Shown: one piece after another, positions 31,417-40,131 of the stretch | Numbering within the stretch: position 1 is the stretch's first letter | Layout of the letters: every line of letters starts with the position of its first letter | NCBI RefSeq assembly: GCF_017695975.1 | Contig: NZ_JAAORN010000002.1 | Span: 248,001 to 312,000, forward strand | Direction: 5' to 3' | DNA length: 64,000 nt | Source of the DNA: Prochlorococcus marinus CUG1417 | GTDB lineage: Bacteria > Cyanobacteriota > Cyanobacteriia > PCC-6307 > Cyanobiaceae | Program-made: the position numbers and the translations under genes | Notes under the pieces: generated by a model | What the model was told of the DNA's origin: nothing | The model's database searches: none | Seen by the model: only the letters and a program-made list of their open reading frames with translations

Positions 31417-32355
31417 GTGAATATCACCTTTTTAGGAACAAGTTCAGGAGTACCATCTTTAACAAGAAATGTTTCTTCACTAGCACTTAAATTATCACAG
31501 TCATCAGAAGTTTGGCTTTTTGATTGTGGAGAGGGCACGCAACATCAAATAATGAAAAGCAATATTAAATCTTCACAAATCAAGAAAATATTCATAACAC
31601 ATATGCATGGAGATCATATTTATGGTTTGCCTGGACTTTTGGCTACCTTGGGTTTATCAGGGAATAGTAAGGGTATTGAAATTTACGGTCCTTTAGAGTT
31701 GCGAAGCTTTATAAATTCTGCACTTAAAAGCAGTTTTTGCAAATTGTCGTTCCCATTGCATTTTGTGGAAGTTGAAAATTTTGCATCAAAGAATAGAATT
31801 TTATTTGAAAACAATCAAATAAAAGTTAATTGCGCCTGCCTTAAACATAAAATACCCGCTTATGGTTATCGAGTGAGTGAAAAAGAAAAGCCAGGAATAT
31901 TTGATATCAAAAAAGCACAGTCCCTAAAGATAGCGCCTGGACCAATTTATTCAGAACTGCAACAAGGTAAAAAAGTTGTTTTAGCAGATGGCAGGACATT
32001 TGATGGAAAAGAATTCTGTGGACCCCCGAGAGAGGGTAAAAGTTTTGTTTATTGCACAGATACAGTCTTCAGCGAATCAGCTGTTTCATTATCGAAAAAT
32101 GCCGATTTACTTGTACATGAATCGACTTTTTCAGAGGAGGATGAGAGCATGGCCTACGAAAAATTACATTCCACAACAATCATGGCTGCCAAAACGGCAT
32201 TATTATCTAATACAAAAAAATTAATTATTACTCATTTAAGTCCAAGATACACTAATAAAAATCCAATAACTCCAAGCGATTTGCTTAAAGAAGCTCAAAA
32301 AGTTTTTCCAAATACTCAGCTTGCAAAAGATTTTCTAACGGCAGAAATAAAATAA
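31417..32355 (+). CDS. rnz: Ribonuclease Z
   Basis: RNase Z cuts the 3' trailer from tRNA precursors lacking encoded CCA, as is the case for the two tRNAs in this window. The 312-residue metallo-beta-lactamase begins MNITFLGTSSGVPSLTRN and has the zinc motif ITHMHGDHIYGLPGLL. FGV-type and exosite elements include APGPIYSELQQGK, and further ligands lie in YCTDTVFSE and LIITHLSPRY. The start is GTG. Length is normal. Confidence 0.96.
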   Translation: MNITFLGTSSGVPSLTRNVSSLALKLSQSSEVWLFDCGEGTQHQIMKSNIKSSQIKKIFITHMHGDHIYGLPGLLATLGLSGNSKGIEIYGPLELRSFINSALKSSFCKLSFPLHFVEVENFASKNRILFENNQIKVNCACLKHKIPAYGYRVSEKEKPGIFDIKKAQSLKIAPGPIYSELQQGKKVVLADGRTFDGKEFCGPPREGKSFVYCTDTVFSESAVSLSKNADLLVHESTFSEEDESMAYEKLHSTTIMAAKTALLSNTKKLIITHLSPRYTNKNPITPSDLLKEAQKVFPNTQLAKDFLTAEIK

Positions 32356-32450
32356 ACTGCAACAGTTCGTGAGCAGAAGGGTCGTAAACGACCAACCCAT
32401 GGAATAATAGTCTTAGGTTTTCTATATTGATGTTGATCGAAATGGTTTCT

Positions 32451-32990
32451 ATGTTTTCATCACTACATAAGTCTTTAAAAAGACTATTTATTTTTCTTCC
32501 ATTAATTATTGGTTTACTTATTAATCCAATCTCTGCAAACGCACTCTATCCTAGTGATCCTTCATCAGTTGACGTACTAAAAGATGATCTTCACGGTGCA
32601 GACCTTCATAATACTGAATATGTTAAATATGATTTATCTAATCAAGATTTAGGGGAAGCTAATCTTCAGGGGGCATATATGAGCGTTACAACTGCAAAAA
32701 ACTCTAGCTTTAAGGGAGCTAATATGACTGACCTCATTGCATATGCAACACGCTTTGATAATGCTGATTTTACGGATGCAAATCTTACCAATGGTGAGCT
32801 AATGAAAAGTGTTTTTGATGGAGCAATTATAGATGGAGCAGACTTTACTGATGCAAATCTTGATCTTTCTCAAAGAAAATCATTATGCGAAAGAGCTAGT
32901 GGAACTAACTCACAAACTGGGGTTAATACAATTGATAGTCTTGAGTGCACCGGGTTAAAAGGTTACATGCCTCCAAAGCCAAAAGCATAA
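32451..32990 (+). CDS. Pentapeptide-repeat protein, probably lumenal or periplasmic
   Basis: The protein has an N-terminal signal peptide (LFIFLPLIIGLLINPISANA) and about 80 residues of A(D/N)LXX-type pentapeptide repeats, for example DDLHGADLHNTEYVKYDL and GANMTDL...NADFTDANLTNGEL. These form a right-handed square beta-helix. A C-terminal region has two cysteines (SLCERAS, DSLECTG) that may be bridged. Thylakoid-lumen pentapeptide proteins are known in cyanobacteria. Upstream in-frame starts at 32427, 32430 and 32442 are possible; I use the ATG closest to the signal peptide. A strong terminator follows. Confidence 0.85.
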   Translation: MFSSLHKSLKRLFIFLPLIIGLLINPISANALYPSDPSSVDVLKDDLHGADLHNTEYVKYDLSNQDLGEANLQGAYMSVTTAKNSSFKGANMTDLIAYATRFDNADFTDANLTNGELMKSVFDGAIIDGADFTDANLDLSQRKSLCERASGTNSQTGVNTIDSLECTGLKGYMPPKPKA

Positions 32991-32999
32991 TATCTTGAG

Positions 33000-33368
33000 C
33001 TAACTAACTTCAGAAGGGAACGTATTACCAGGCTCTTTTGAGCCTGGTTTTTTGCTATACCACCATTCTTGTATATCAGAAGAAAATTTCTTTGAAAAAA
33101 GAGTTATAACTGTCTCAACAGGTTTTGATCCGGGCTCCAAAATCTGTACTGAGTAAGATGGACATTTTCTTGAAGCCATATCAGCAACGAACCTAGAACC
33201 TATTCTTCTCCAGCTAGGTTCCTTACTTCTCCAAGCAAGCCTTGAACAGGGCCAAGGCAACTCTTCCCTATCATATAGTCTGCAACAAGGTCCAATTACT
33301 TTATAACTATACTGACCTCCATAACTTGATTGAACACTGCCAGTCTTGAAAAATTCAAATTTATTCAT
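33000..33368 (-). CDS. Conserved hypothetical protein with clustered Trp, Arg and Cys
   Basis: The 122-residue soluble product is rich in Trp, Arg and Cys. Notable segments are YKVIGPCCRLYDREELPWPC and SRFVADMASRKCPSYSVQI, giving four cysteines in the first 70 residues that could bind metal or form disulfides. No known family is recognised. The last 17 codons overlap the rho-independent terminator of the convergent pentapeptide gene, so the peptide KKPGSKEPG is dictated by the hairpin. Confidence 0.7.
   Translation of the reverse strand: MNKFEFFKTGSVQSSYGGQYSYKVIGPCCRLYDREELPWPCSRLAWRSKEPSWRRIGSRFVADMASRKCPSYSVQILEPGSKPVETVITLFSKKFSSDIQEWWYSKKPGSKEPGNTFPSEVS
33027..33053 (+). terminator. Rho-independent terminator of the pentapeptide gene
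   Basis: A nine-base-pair perfect stem (ACCAGGCTC / GAGCCTGGT) with a TTTT loop is followed by six T residues, 37 bases after the stop of the pentapeptide gene. It lies inside the coding region of the convergent 33000-33368 gene. Confidence 0.9.
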
Positions 33369-33372
33369 TTAC

Positions 33373-33401
33373 AAAAAAAAGCCACCTTTTTAGAGGGTGG
33401 C
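33373..33401 (-). terminator. Rho-independent terminator of petF
   Basis: On the minus strand GCCACC / GGTGGC forms a six-base-pair stem with a nine-base loop, followed by about eight T residues. It lies about 45 bases after the petF stop and just before the start of the 33000-33368 gene, separating the two. Confidence 0.8.
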
Positions 33402-33446
33402 AGAGAAATAATGAATAATCAACTTAGAAAAGTTAATTTTTTAAAA

Positions 33447-33746
33447 TTAATACAATTCTTCCTCAGCATGAGTTGTAATTGTTACATCAGATGTTGGATA
33501 AGCAACACATGTAAGAACAAAACCAGCTTCTAGTTGGTCATCATCCAAGAAACTTTGATCTGATTGATCAACACTACCTGAAGTAACTTTTCCTGCACAT
33601 GTTGAACATGCTCCAGCTCTGCAGGAGTAAGGGAGATCAATACCTTGTTCCTCAGCCGCATCGAGGATGTACTGGTCATCAGGTACTTCAATAGTTGAAT
33701 TGAGACCTTCACCTTCGCTGATGAGTGTAACTTTGTAAGAAGCCAT
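33447..33746 (-). CDS. petF: Plant-type [2Fe-2S] ferredoxin
   Basis: This is the soluble electron acceptor of photosystem I. The 99 residues have the cluster ligands in CRAGACSTC plus the distal Cys in VLTCVAYP, the standard CX4CX2C...C pattern, and end with the acidic EEELY. Its own terminator and a 130-base upstream region indicate a single-gene transcript, as expected for an abundant protein. Confidence 0.97.
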   Translation of the reverse strand: MASYKVTLISEGEGLNSTIEVPDDQYILDAAEEQGIDLPYSCRAGACSTCAGKVTSGSVDQSDQSFLDDDQLEAGFVLTCVAYPTSDVTITTHAEEELY

Positions 33747-33880
33747 TTAAATAAAAAATTGTTGGTAATTAATACCTATCAAATACATTTTTAACATCGA
33801 TTAGGACGTTATGTGAGATTTTGAAGTAAAAAATGACACAATAAAATGTATTAAAGCGTATCTATAAGAAAAACTTATAC

Positions 33881-34792
33881 TTAGATTGGGCCGCTCGCTT
33901 TTTGCGCTGAAATGCATGCCCAATCTTTTCTAGTTGATACACCCAATAATTTCAAGTCATTCTGAATTAAAATTTTGATAATTTCATCTTTTTGTGAATT
34001 AAGAATTCCACTAAAAATGACTTCCCCATCGTTTCTCAAGCAATTATAAATATTTGGAATCATTTCTTTTATTACTTCAGCAAGAATATTGCATAAAACA
34101 AAATCAAATTGTTTTAGTTGATTTTGTAAGATTAACTCATTAAAAGATCCCAAATATGTATTTAAGTTGTTTGAATTACCAAAATTTAATTGAAAATTAG
34201 AGTTAGTTGAATTTATAGCTAAATAATCATTATCCACTGCACAAACCTCTTTGGCGCCAAGCAATCTTGCAGCAACACTCAAAATCCCACTACCACTACC
34301 AATATCTAATACCTTTTTATCTGAAAATGAAATATTCTCCATTTTTTCCAAGCAAAGATAAGTCGAAGGGTGACTTCCTGTGCCAAAGGCTGCTCCAGGA
34401 TCAATTTTTATGATTTGTTTGTCTTTAAATTTTTCATCTAGATTTATCCAACAAGGAAGTATTAAAAAATTATTTCCTACTAGTTCAGGCGACCAATATT
34501 TCTTCCAGCTGTTCAGCCAATCTTCCTCTTTAATGATATTCCAATCAAAAAATTGATTATGCTGATTATTAATGTTTAGAAGTTTGCTAATTATTTTTTC
34601 AAAACCAATTCTAGAACTCTCGTCCCAAGCATCAATTGGAAGCCATATATTCACCTCTTTTTTACTTTCATTTTTAATTAAATATTCAAACGAAAAACTG
34701 AATATCCCCAGCTCATTTAATTGCCAAATAATAATTTCTTCTAAATCACTTTCTATCAGAAAAGTTACTTTGTACCAATCTTTAATTGCCAT
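33881..34792 (-). CDS. prmA: Ribosomal protein L11 methyltransferase
   Basis: PrmA trimethylates L11. The product (303 residues from the ATG) has the family signature [20 protein letters not shown] near the centre, followed by SAM motif [15 protein letters not shown] and the catalytic [10 protein letters not shown]. The N-terminal third is the L11-recognition domain. I use the ATG at 34792; an upstream TTG would add four residues. It follows serA by 18 bases and is probably co-transcribed. Confidence 0.95.
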   Translation of the reverse strand: MAIKDWYKVTFLIESDLEEIIIWQLNELGIFSFSFEYLIKNESKKEVNIWLPIDAWDESSRIGFEKIISKLLNINNQHNQFFDWNIIKEEDWLNSWKKYWSPELVGNNFLILPCWINLDEKFKDKQIIKIDPGAAFGTGSHPSTYLCLEKMENISFSDKKVLDIGSGSGILSVAARLLGAKEVCAVDNDYLAINSTNSNFQLNFGNSNNLNTYLGSFNELILQNQLKQFDFVLCNILAEVIKEMIPNIYNCLRNDGEVIFSGILNSQKDEIIKILIQNDLKLLGVSTRKDWACISAQKASGPI

Positions 34793-34810
34793 TATATAGA
34801 GCAAGCCTCT

Positions 34811-36397
34811 TTATAATGTCACTGGATTAGCGTTGGTAATTCCATCAACTTCAATAATGGTATCAAGCAACTTAGTAGGTATTGGATCATCAATACTTAA
34901 AACCATAACAGCTTCCCCCCTGACAATTTTCCGGCCTACTTGCATTGAGGCAATATTTACATTGTTGCTACCCAATAAAGACCCCAGCTTGCCTATGATT
35001 CCAGGCATATCTCTGTGCCTAGTAACCAACATATATCTACTTGGAGATACGTTAACTGGGTATTGATCAATACTAATAATTCTTAATTCTCCATCAGCGA
35101 AAATACTTCCTGCTACGCTATGGTTCCCATTATCCCCAAAAGTAGTTAACTGAAGCGAACCACTAGCAAATTCTGGTCTTGCCTCATCTTTACTTTCGAC
35201 AACTATAATGCCTCTGGAATCAGCTTCAAGAGATGCATTGACATAATTGATCCTATCTCCCAAAGCTTTACTTAGAAGGCCTTTTAGACTAGCTATTATT
35301 AATGGCTGAGAAGGATGTTGAACAAATTCGCCTTGAAGCTTCACTTCAAGTTTTTGAATCTGACCACCTGAAAGCTGGCTTATAAGAAGACCCATTGTTT
35401 CAGCCAACTGCAAATGAGGTTTTAGGCTATCCATAATATCAGGACTCAAACCTGGAATATTTACTGCAGTTCTAGCAGACAAACCAAGCAAGACGTCTCT
35501 GATTTGTTCTGCAACATCAACAGCTACATTTTCTTGTGCTTCTCGGGTAGATGCTCCTAAGTGAGGGGTAAGAATAAGATTCTTTTCAACCTTCAAAAGT
35601 GGTGAATTAGATTCCAAAGGTTCTTTAGAAAAGACATCTATTGCAGCTCCTCCTATCAGTGAATTATTTAAAGCTTCTGCTAATGCTTCTTCGTCAATTA
35701 AGCCTCCTCGAGCACAATTAATTAATTTTGCGCTACTTTTCATACTTTTGAGAACCTCCATGCTTACTAAATTCTCTGTCTCTGGTGTGCGAGGCAAATG
35801 CAAAGTTACATAATCAGATTGTTTGAATAAATCCTCTAGTTCAGATAGTTTAACTTGTATTTGTTGAGCCCTTTCAGTTGATACAAAGGGATCGTATCCG
35901 TAAACTTCCATTCCTAATGCATTAGCAACTTTCGCTACATGAGCACCAATTTTCCCTAAACCTACTACACCTAATTTTTTCTTATAAAGCTCATTACCAA
36001 CAAATTTCTTTCTTTCCCATTTACCTGACAAAGTACTACTATTAGCAATTGGAATATGTCTAGATAAAGCCAACATCATAGCTATAGTATGTTCAGCAGC
36101 AGCTATTGTGTTGCCCCCTGGAGAATTAACAACAAGAACTCCTTTTTGCGTAGCAGCCTTAACATCTACATTATCAACTCCAACTCCTGCTCTTCCAATA
36201 ATTCTCAGTTTACTTGAAGAGTTAATAATCTCTTCAGTCACTTGAGTACCAGAACGAATCATTAAAGCATCATAATCTTTAATAATGGAAGCTAACTCAG
36301 AGTCTGAGATTCCTATCTTTTGATCAACCTGAGCAACTTGTGAAAGAATATCTATTCCTGTTTGATCAATTGGATCTGTAATGAGAACTTTTGTCAT
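34811..36397 (-). CDS. serA: D-3-phosphoglycerate dehydrogenase
   Basis: SerA starts serine synthesis from 3-phosphoglycerate. The 528 residues show RAGVGVDNVD, the NAD-binding GVVGLGKIGAHVA, catalytic Arg in NCARGGLIDEEAL, Glu in DVFSKEPLE and His in LTPHLGAST. An intervening domain and a C-terminal ACT domain (about residues 455-528, LVTRHRDMPGIIGKLGSLLG) give the long form of the enzyme, which in other species can be feedback-controlled by serine. Confidence 0.97.
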   Translation of the reverse strand: MTKVLITDPIDQTGIDILSQVAQVDQKIGISDSELASIIKDYDALMIRSGTQVTEEIINSSSKLRIIGRAGVGVDNVDVKAATQKGVLVVNSPGGNTIAAAEHTIAMMLALSRHIPIANSSTLSGKWERKKFVGNELYKKKLGVVGLGKIGAHVAKVANALGMEVYGYDPFVSTERAQQIQVKLSELEDLFKQSDYVTLHLPRTPETENLVSMEVLKSMKSSAKLINCARGGLIDEEALAEALNNSLIGGAAIDVFSKEPLESNSPLLKVEKNLILTPHLGASTREAQENVAVDVAEQIRDVLLGLSARTAVNIPGLSPDIMDSLKPHLQLAETMGLLISQLSGGQIQKLEVKLQGEFVQHPSQPLIIASLKGLLSKALGDRINYVNASLEADSRGIIVVESKDEARPEFASGSLQLTTFGDNGNHSVAGSIFADGELRIISIDQYPVNVSPSRYMLVTRHRDMPGIIGKLGSLLGSNNVNIASMQVGRKIVRGEAVMVLSIDDPIPTKLLDTIIEVDGITNANPVTL

Positions 36398-36496
36398 TTA
36401 AGATTGGTTCTTTAATCTTTTACTTTAACTTAATCTATAGTGTATGTATCTTATTTTATTAATTTGAATAACACACAAACATTTGAGGATTGAAAT

Positions 36497-37063
36497 TTGA
36501 CTAAAAGTATTGTGATATTTGAAGACATTGATAAATGTATCCAGCTATTTGATGTTTTCAAAGAAAAGTCAGTAATGCTCTCTGAAGCTATTTTGATCCC
36601 ACCAATAAGTGAGAAAATATCATCAGAAGAAACAGAATTGCTCAATGCGAAAGCAAATATCTTATTTAAATCTCAAAATTTTGAAGATATAAGAATCTTA
36701 AATCCTAAACTTGATAGAAAGATCAGACAACAAGATATGAGTAGATGGCTAATGCCATTTGGGTTTATAGCTGGAATAGCTTTTTCTAATATGACAAATT
36801 TATCGACCTTCAGCTTTCTTGGTTTAAATAACATTGGGGAATCATTAATTGGAGGTCTTTTAGGAATGGGTTCAGGATATTTAGGAAGCATTGTTTCTTC
36901 TGCAAGTATCAATATTAATAGAAATAAAGAGTTAAGATCGATCATTAACTTTAATAAAGAGGGTAAATGGCTAGTTCTACTTGAAAATCAAATTGGAGCA
37001 GAATTACCATGGGCTTTGATAAAACAATCAGAAGCAAAAGATATAATTTTTTTAGAAGGCTAA
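36497..37063 (+). CDS. Hypothetical membrane protein with glycine-rich hydrophobic centre
   Basis: The 188 residues have a soluble N-terminal part (about 1-85), two hydrophobic segments (about 88-103 and 112-138, the latter Gly-rich: GESLIGGLLGMGSGYLGSIV), and a C-terminal segment of about 50 residues. I do not recognise a family. The arrangement resembles general-stress-type proteins with a central glycine hairpin, but this is only resemblance. The start is TTG. The stop codon is directly followed by the ATG of the S4-domain gene, indicating one operon. Confidence 0.65.
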   Translation: MTKSIVIFEDIDKCIQLFDVFKEKSVMLSEAILIPPISEKISSEETELLNAKANILFKSQNFEDIRILNPKLDRKIRQQDMSRWLMPFGFIAGIAFSNMTNLSTFSFLGLNNIGESLIGGLLGMGSGYLGSIVSSASININRNKELRSIINFNKEGKWLVLLENQIGAELPWALIKQSEAKDIIFLEG

Positions 37064-37855
37064 ATGATTGACTTAAAAGAGATCTTAATAAATTCAAACT
37101 ACAAAAAAGAAACTGAGGAATTAATATACATTGCTAACTTAGCCTACAAACACTGGGAAACTTATTGGACTGGGTTTAATTCAACTTATGTTTGCGAAGA
37201 GATTTTAAAAGATTTTGAAAATTTAAATGATTTCAAATTTTTTATTTATGGAGGATTCTCCTCGTCTCAAAGATCTAGGATAGCTTGCTTTAGAGAAGAT
37301 AATATTCCTGAAGAGGATGCGCTAAAAAGAAATTTTCCAGCTCAAGGAATAAAAATTAATGGAAATTTTTTATTTGATAATGCTACACAAGACGACTTTA
37401 GATCCCTCTTAATTGAAAATGGGATTAATCAAATAAAAGTTGGAGATATATGGACTATTGGCGATAGGGGAGCACAAGGGATAATTGATAATTCAAATAT
37501 TAATCATCTAGATGAAAAGATTTTTTATTTAAGAGACGTAAAAGTAAAAGTTAATGTAGTAAATATAGATGAATTACAAATACCTTCTGGAAGATCAAAA
37601 AAACTTGTCAATACAGTAGAAGCTTCAACAAGATTAGATGCTATAGCTTCAGCTGGCTTTAGGGTATCTCGAACCAAAATCATTGAAAGGATAGAAAATG
37701 GAATGCTCAGATTAAATGGAAACAAAGTTAATAAGCCAACAATTAATCTAAAAATTGGCGACAAACTAGAGCTTGAAAATAAAGGATTTATCGAAATTCT
37801 AAATTTAGAAATAACCAAAAGAGAACGATGGAAAGTTAAATTACTTAGAAAATGA
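37064..37855 (+). CDS. YlmH-like S4-domain RNA-binding protein (photosystem II S4 protein)
   Basis: The 263 residues contain an N-terminal RNA-binding YlmH-type domain (about 20-170, FFIYGGFSSSQRSRIACF) and a C-terminal S4 domain (about 190-250, STRLDAIASAGFRVSRTKI and LRLNGNKVNKP). This matches the cyanobacterial and plastid family often called photosystem II S4 domain protein. It probably binds RNA; a link to photosystem II rests on family naming. It begins immediately after the preceding gene. Confidence 0.88.
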   Translation: MIDLKEILINSNYKKETEELIYIANLAYKHWETYWTGFNSTYVCEEILKDFENLNDFKFFIYGGFSSSQRSRIACFREDNIPEEDALKRNFPAQGIKINGNFLFDNATQDDFRSLLIENGINQIKVGDIWTIGDRGAQGIIDNSNINHLDEKIFYLRDVKVKVNVVNIDELQIPSGRSKKLVNTVEASTRLDAIASAGFRVSRTKIIERIENGMLRLNGNKVNKPTINLKIGDKLELENKGFIEILNLEITKRERWKVKLLRK

Positions 37856-37904
37856 AACGCAACCTGCTATTTTCTTATAAGGGGGATTAAAAATTCCTCA
37901 ATTA

Positions 37905-37976
37905 GGGCGATTAGCTCAGTGGTAGAGCACTACCTCGACACGGTAGTGGCCACTGGTTCGAATCCAGTATCGCCCA
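37905..37976 (+). tRNA. tRNA-Val (anticodon GAC)
   Basis: The sequence folds to a cloverleaf with acceptor GGGCGAT / ATCGCCC, D arm AGCTCAGTGGTAGAGC, anticodon stem CTACC / GGTAG with loop TCGACAC (anticodon GAC), and T arm GGTTCGAATCC. The discriminator is A, as expected for valine. CCA is not encoded. Confidence 0.97.
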
Positions 37977-38043
37977 TTAAAATTATTGACGACCAAGGTT
38001 ATATCCACAGAAAATAATTTCATTTTTTAGATTATTAAAAAAG

Positions 38044-38661
38044 ATGAAACTTAATCAAATAATTAATCTACATAAGGGACTCACTGCATTTGTAGTGATA
38101 GGCCTTATGATTTTTTTTGAAAATTTTACGATCGCTCCTTACGTTTATTTAGCTCTGCATGGTACTTATGGATTACTTTGGCTTCTGAAAGAAAAGATAT
38201 TCCCAGATCCTTATTTTAAAGAAAAAATCAATTTTTTAACTTCAGTTACTGGTTTTATTTTCCTTGGAAGTTACTGGGTAGCTCCCTACATTCTTATCTC
38301 ATCTCAGAAATCTGTTCCAAATATCGTAATAGCTGCATCTGTATCTATAAATATAATTGGTGTATTTCTACACTTTGCTAGTGATGCCCAAAAATATTTT
38401 TCTCTTAAATTAAAAAAAGATCTAATTAAAGACGGATTTTTCAAAAATATAAGGAATACAAATTATCTAGGTGAAATACTAATTTATCTATCATTCGCCA
38501 TACTTTCAATGAGTTTTATACCATTAGCAATTCTTGCAATATTTTTCTCTATAGTTTTTCTACCAAGGATGATCAAAAAAGATAAATCGCTCTCAAAATA
38601 TGATTCATTCGAAGAATACAAAAAGAAAAGTGGTCTTATATTGCCAAAATTAAATGCCTGA
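38044..38661 (+). CDS. ICMT/steroid-reductase-like membrane methyltransferase family protein
   Basis: The 205 residues have about five hydrophobic segments and a C-terminal part with the family pattern: LIKDGFFKNIRNTNYLGEI followed by SMSFIPLA and SLSKYDSFEEYKKKSGLIL. This resembles isoprenylcysteine carboxyl methyltransferase and DUF1295-type integral enzymes, in which R.P.Y.G and E..Y..Y motifs bind the cofactor. Here N-T-N-Y-L-G-E is the variant. The substrate is unknown. The stop overlaps the next gene by eight bases. Confidence 0.75.
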   Translation: MKLNQIINLHKGLTAFVVIGLMIFFENFTIAPYVYLALHGTYGLLWLLKEKIFPDPYFKEKINFLTSVTGFIFLGSYWVAPYILISSQKSVPNIVIAASVSINIIGVFLHFASDAQKYFSLKLKKDLIKDGFFKNIRNTNYLGEILIYLSFAILSMSFIPLAILAIFFSIVFLPRMIKKDKSLSKYDSFEEYKKKSGLILPKLNA

Positions 38662-39205
38662 TAACAACTTACCCAGTTGGAGGCAAGATTTAAAATCTTC
38701 AAGAAAAAAAGAGGGCAAATCACCCTCTAATAGATGGATACAGCTTGCAACAGTCAGCGAAGAAAATGAGCCAAGATTAAGAACAGTTGTTTTCAGAGGA
38801 TGGCATAAAGATAGTTCAATGATTATTTTTACAGATAGAAGAAGTGAAAAAATTGGGCATTTAAAATCTAACCCTAATGCAGAAATATTATGGTTCTTTT
38901 TGAAAACCAAATCACAATATAGATTCAAAGGAAAAATAAATGAATTAAGTGATAACAAAAATTATTGGGATTTACTACCAGAAAAATCAAAATCTTCTTG
39001 GTTTTGGGGATCTCCTGGAGAAAAAATAAACCCAGAAGTCCAATCTACTTATGAAATATTATCCAATCGACCAAAGTCAGAAAATTTTGTAGTTCTAAAT
39101 TTTGAAATTGATTCAGTAGATCTTCTTAAACTAGAACAGCCTATTCACAAACGATATCTTTGGGAAAAGACTAAGAAATGGGAAAAAGTTGAAATTAATC
39201 CTTAA
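38654..39205 (+). CDS. Pyridoxamine-phosphate-oxidase-like FMN-binding protein
   Basis: The 183-residue protein belongs to the split beta-barrel flavin family (Alr4036-like). Visible landmarks are LATVSEENEPRLRTVVFRGW near residues 31-50, the DRRSEKIGHLKSNPNAEILW region that typically holds FMN phosphate contacts, and the C-terminal KRYLWEKTKKWEKVEINP. It lacks the full PdxH signature, so a true pyridoxal phosphate role is not claimed. It overlaps the preceding gene by eight bases. Confidence 0.82.
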   Translation: MPDNNLPSWRQDLKSSRKKEGKSPSNRWIQLATVSEENEPRLRTVVFRGWHKDSSMIIFTDRRSEKIGHLKSNPNAEILWFFLKTKSQYRFKGKINELSDNKNYWDLLPEKSKSSWFWGSPGEKINPEVQSTYEILSNRPKSENFVVLNFEIDSVDLLKLEQPIHKRYLWEKTKKWEKVEINP

Positions 39206-39279
39206 ATATTTCTAAATTGTATATTTAGGTTGAAAAACCATTAGTGATCAGTCAGTTTTAAAAAAGAAGAATTATTCAA

Positions 39280-39453
39280 ATGAATTTCTCAGAAATTCCA
39301 GAAAACCCTTTTATTTTTTTATCTTGGGTGACAGCTATAGGGCTATTTATAAGTCTTTCTGAAGCAACAATTAAGATAAAACTTGAGAAGAGAAACAGTT
39401 ATCGAAAAAGGTTAGAGCTTATAAATAACCTTTATCCTAAAAATTTAGCTTGA
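39280..39453 (+). CDS. Small single-helix membrane protein, 57 aa
   Basis: The ATG is preceded by an AAAAAGAAG-type purine stretch. The product has a hydrophobic segment (IFLSWVTAIGLFISL, about residues 12-26) followed by a basic, helical tail with many Lys and Arg. Codon use and the overlap with the convergent DoxX gene (nine bases) agree with a real gene. No family is recognised. Confidence 0.6.
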   Translation: MNFSEIPENPFIFLSWVTAIGLFISLSEATIKIKLEKRNSYRKRLELINNLYPKNLA

Positions 39454-39996
39454 AGTGTCTGAAAGTATGTTCGCTTGAAGAAATTGAAATAAGCCACCCT
39501 TACTTATTTCTTCTTTAACTTCAACCTCCTTAGAAATTTTTGATTTTGTTGAAGAAATGATTTCCTCTTCATCTTCTGATTTCAAAATTCTGATAATGAC
39601 TTCATCTAAAGAGAAATTACCAGGCCCTGTTAATGCAATTGAAGTTGCTGAAGCGAAATACAATAGTAGAAGCTCTAGTAAGAAAATATTAAAACCTGAA
39701 GTAACAAGTGCATGATATATAGCTACAGAAATTGTTCCCACAATTGCCAAAGCCCCGAATCTTGTGGCTAAGCCGATAATTAGTAACCAACTACCACCTA
39801 TTTCAGAAAATGCCGCAATGTATGATAAAAAAATTGGGAAAGGAAGGTGTAAAGGTCTGACAAAAGCATCAGCAAAATTTTCTATATTGGCTAACTTCTC
39901 ATAACCGTGATGAATAAGAACAGTTCCAGTTATAACTCTAAGAATTAATAAAGCAGTATCTTTGCTAAACGACTTGGTAAGAATTGTTGAGAGCAC
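39445..39996 (-). CDS. DoxX family membrane protein
   Basis: The 183 residues contain four membrane helices with the family start LRVITGTVLIHHGYEKLANIEN and segment SEIGGSWLLIIGLATRFGALA. DoxX proteins are membrane components linked to redox protection in some bacteria. A polar C-terminal tail of about 50 residues, with many Glu, Lys and Ser, is longer than usual. The start is GTG. Confidence 0.87.
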   Translation of the reverse strand: MLSTILTKSFSKDTALLILRVITGTVLIHHGYEKLANIENFADAFVRPLHLPFPIFLSYIAAFSEIGGSWLLIIGLATRFGALAIVGTISVAIYHALVTSGFNIFLLELLLLYFASATSIALTGPGNFSLDEVIIRILKSEDEEEIISSTKSKISKEVEVKEEISKGGLFQFLQANILSDTSS

Positions 39997-40074
39997 TATA
40001 AAAAAATTATCCTTAAGTAAAAATAACTAGTCACGGTATCCATCGTGGATTAAACCGCAAAAGTCGCGCCTAAT

Positions 40075-40120
40075 TAAGTATTTATACTTAGGCCCTAATG
40101 AATTCTTTTTCTGATTAGGG
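40075..40120. terminator. Stem-loop pair downstream of the photolyase-like gene
   Basis: Two inverted repeats stand next to each other: TAAGTA-TTTA-TACTTA at 40075-40090 and CCCTAAT / ATTAGGG at 40093-40120 with a 14-base loop. They begin 12 bases after the stop of the 40132-41286 gene and may end its transcript, but no long T run follows, so the terminator label is tentative. Confidence 0.35.
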
Positions 40121-40131
40121 ATTCAACTAAG

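Noticed and set aside
32379-32392. GGTCG-TAAA-CGACC hairpin upstream of the pentapeptide gene
   Set aside because: Only five base pairs and no T run; could be a leader hairpin but not enough to call a regulatory element.
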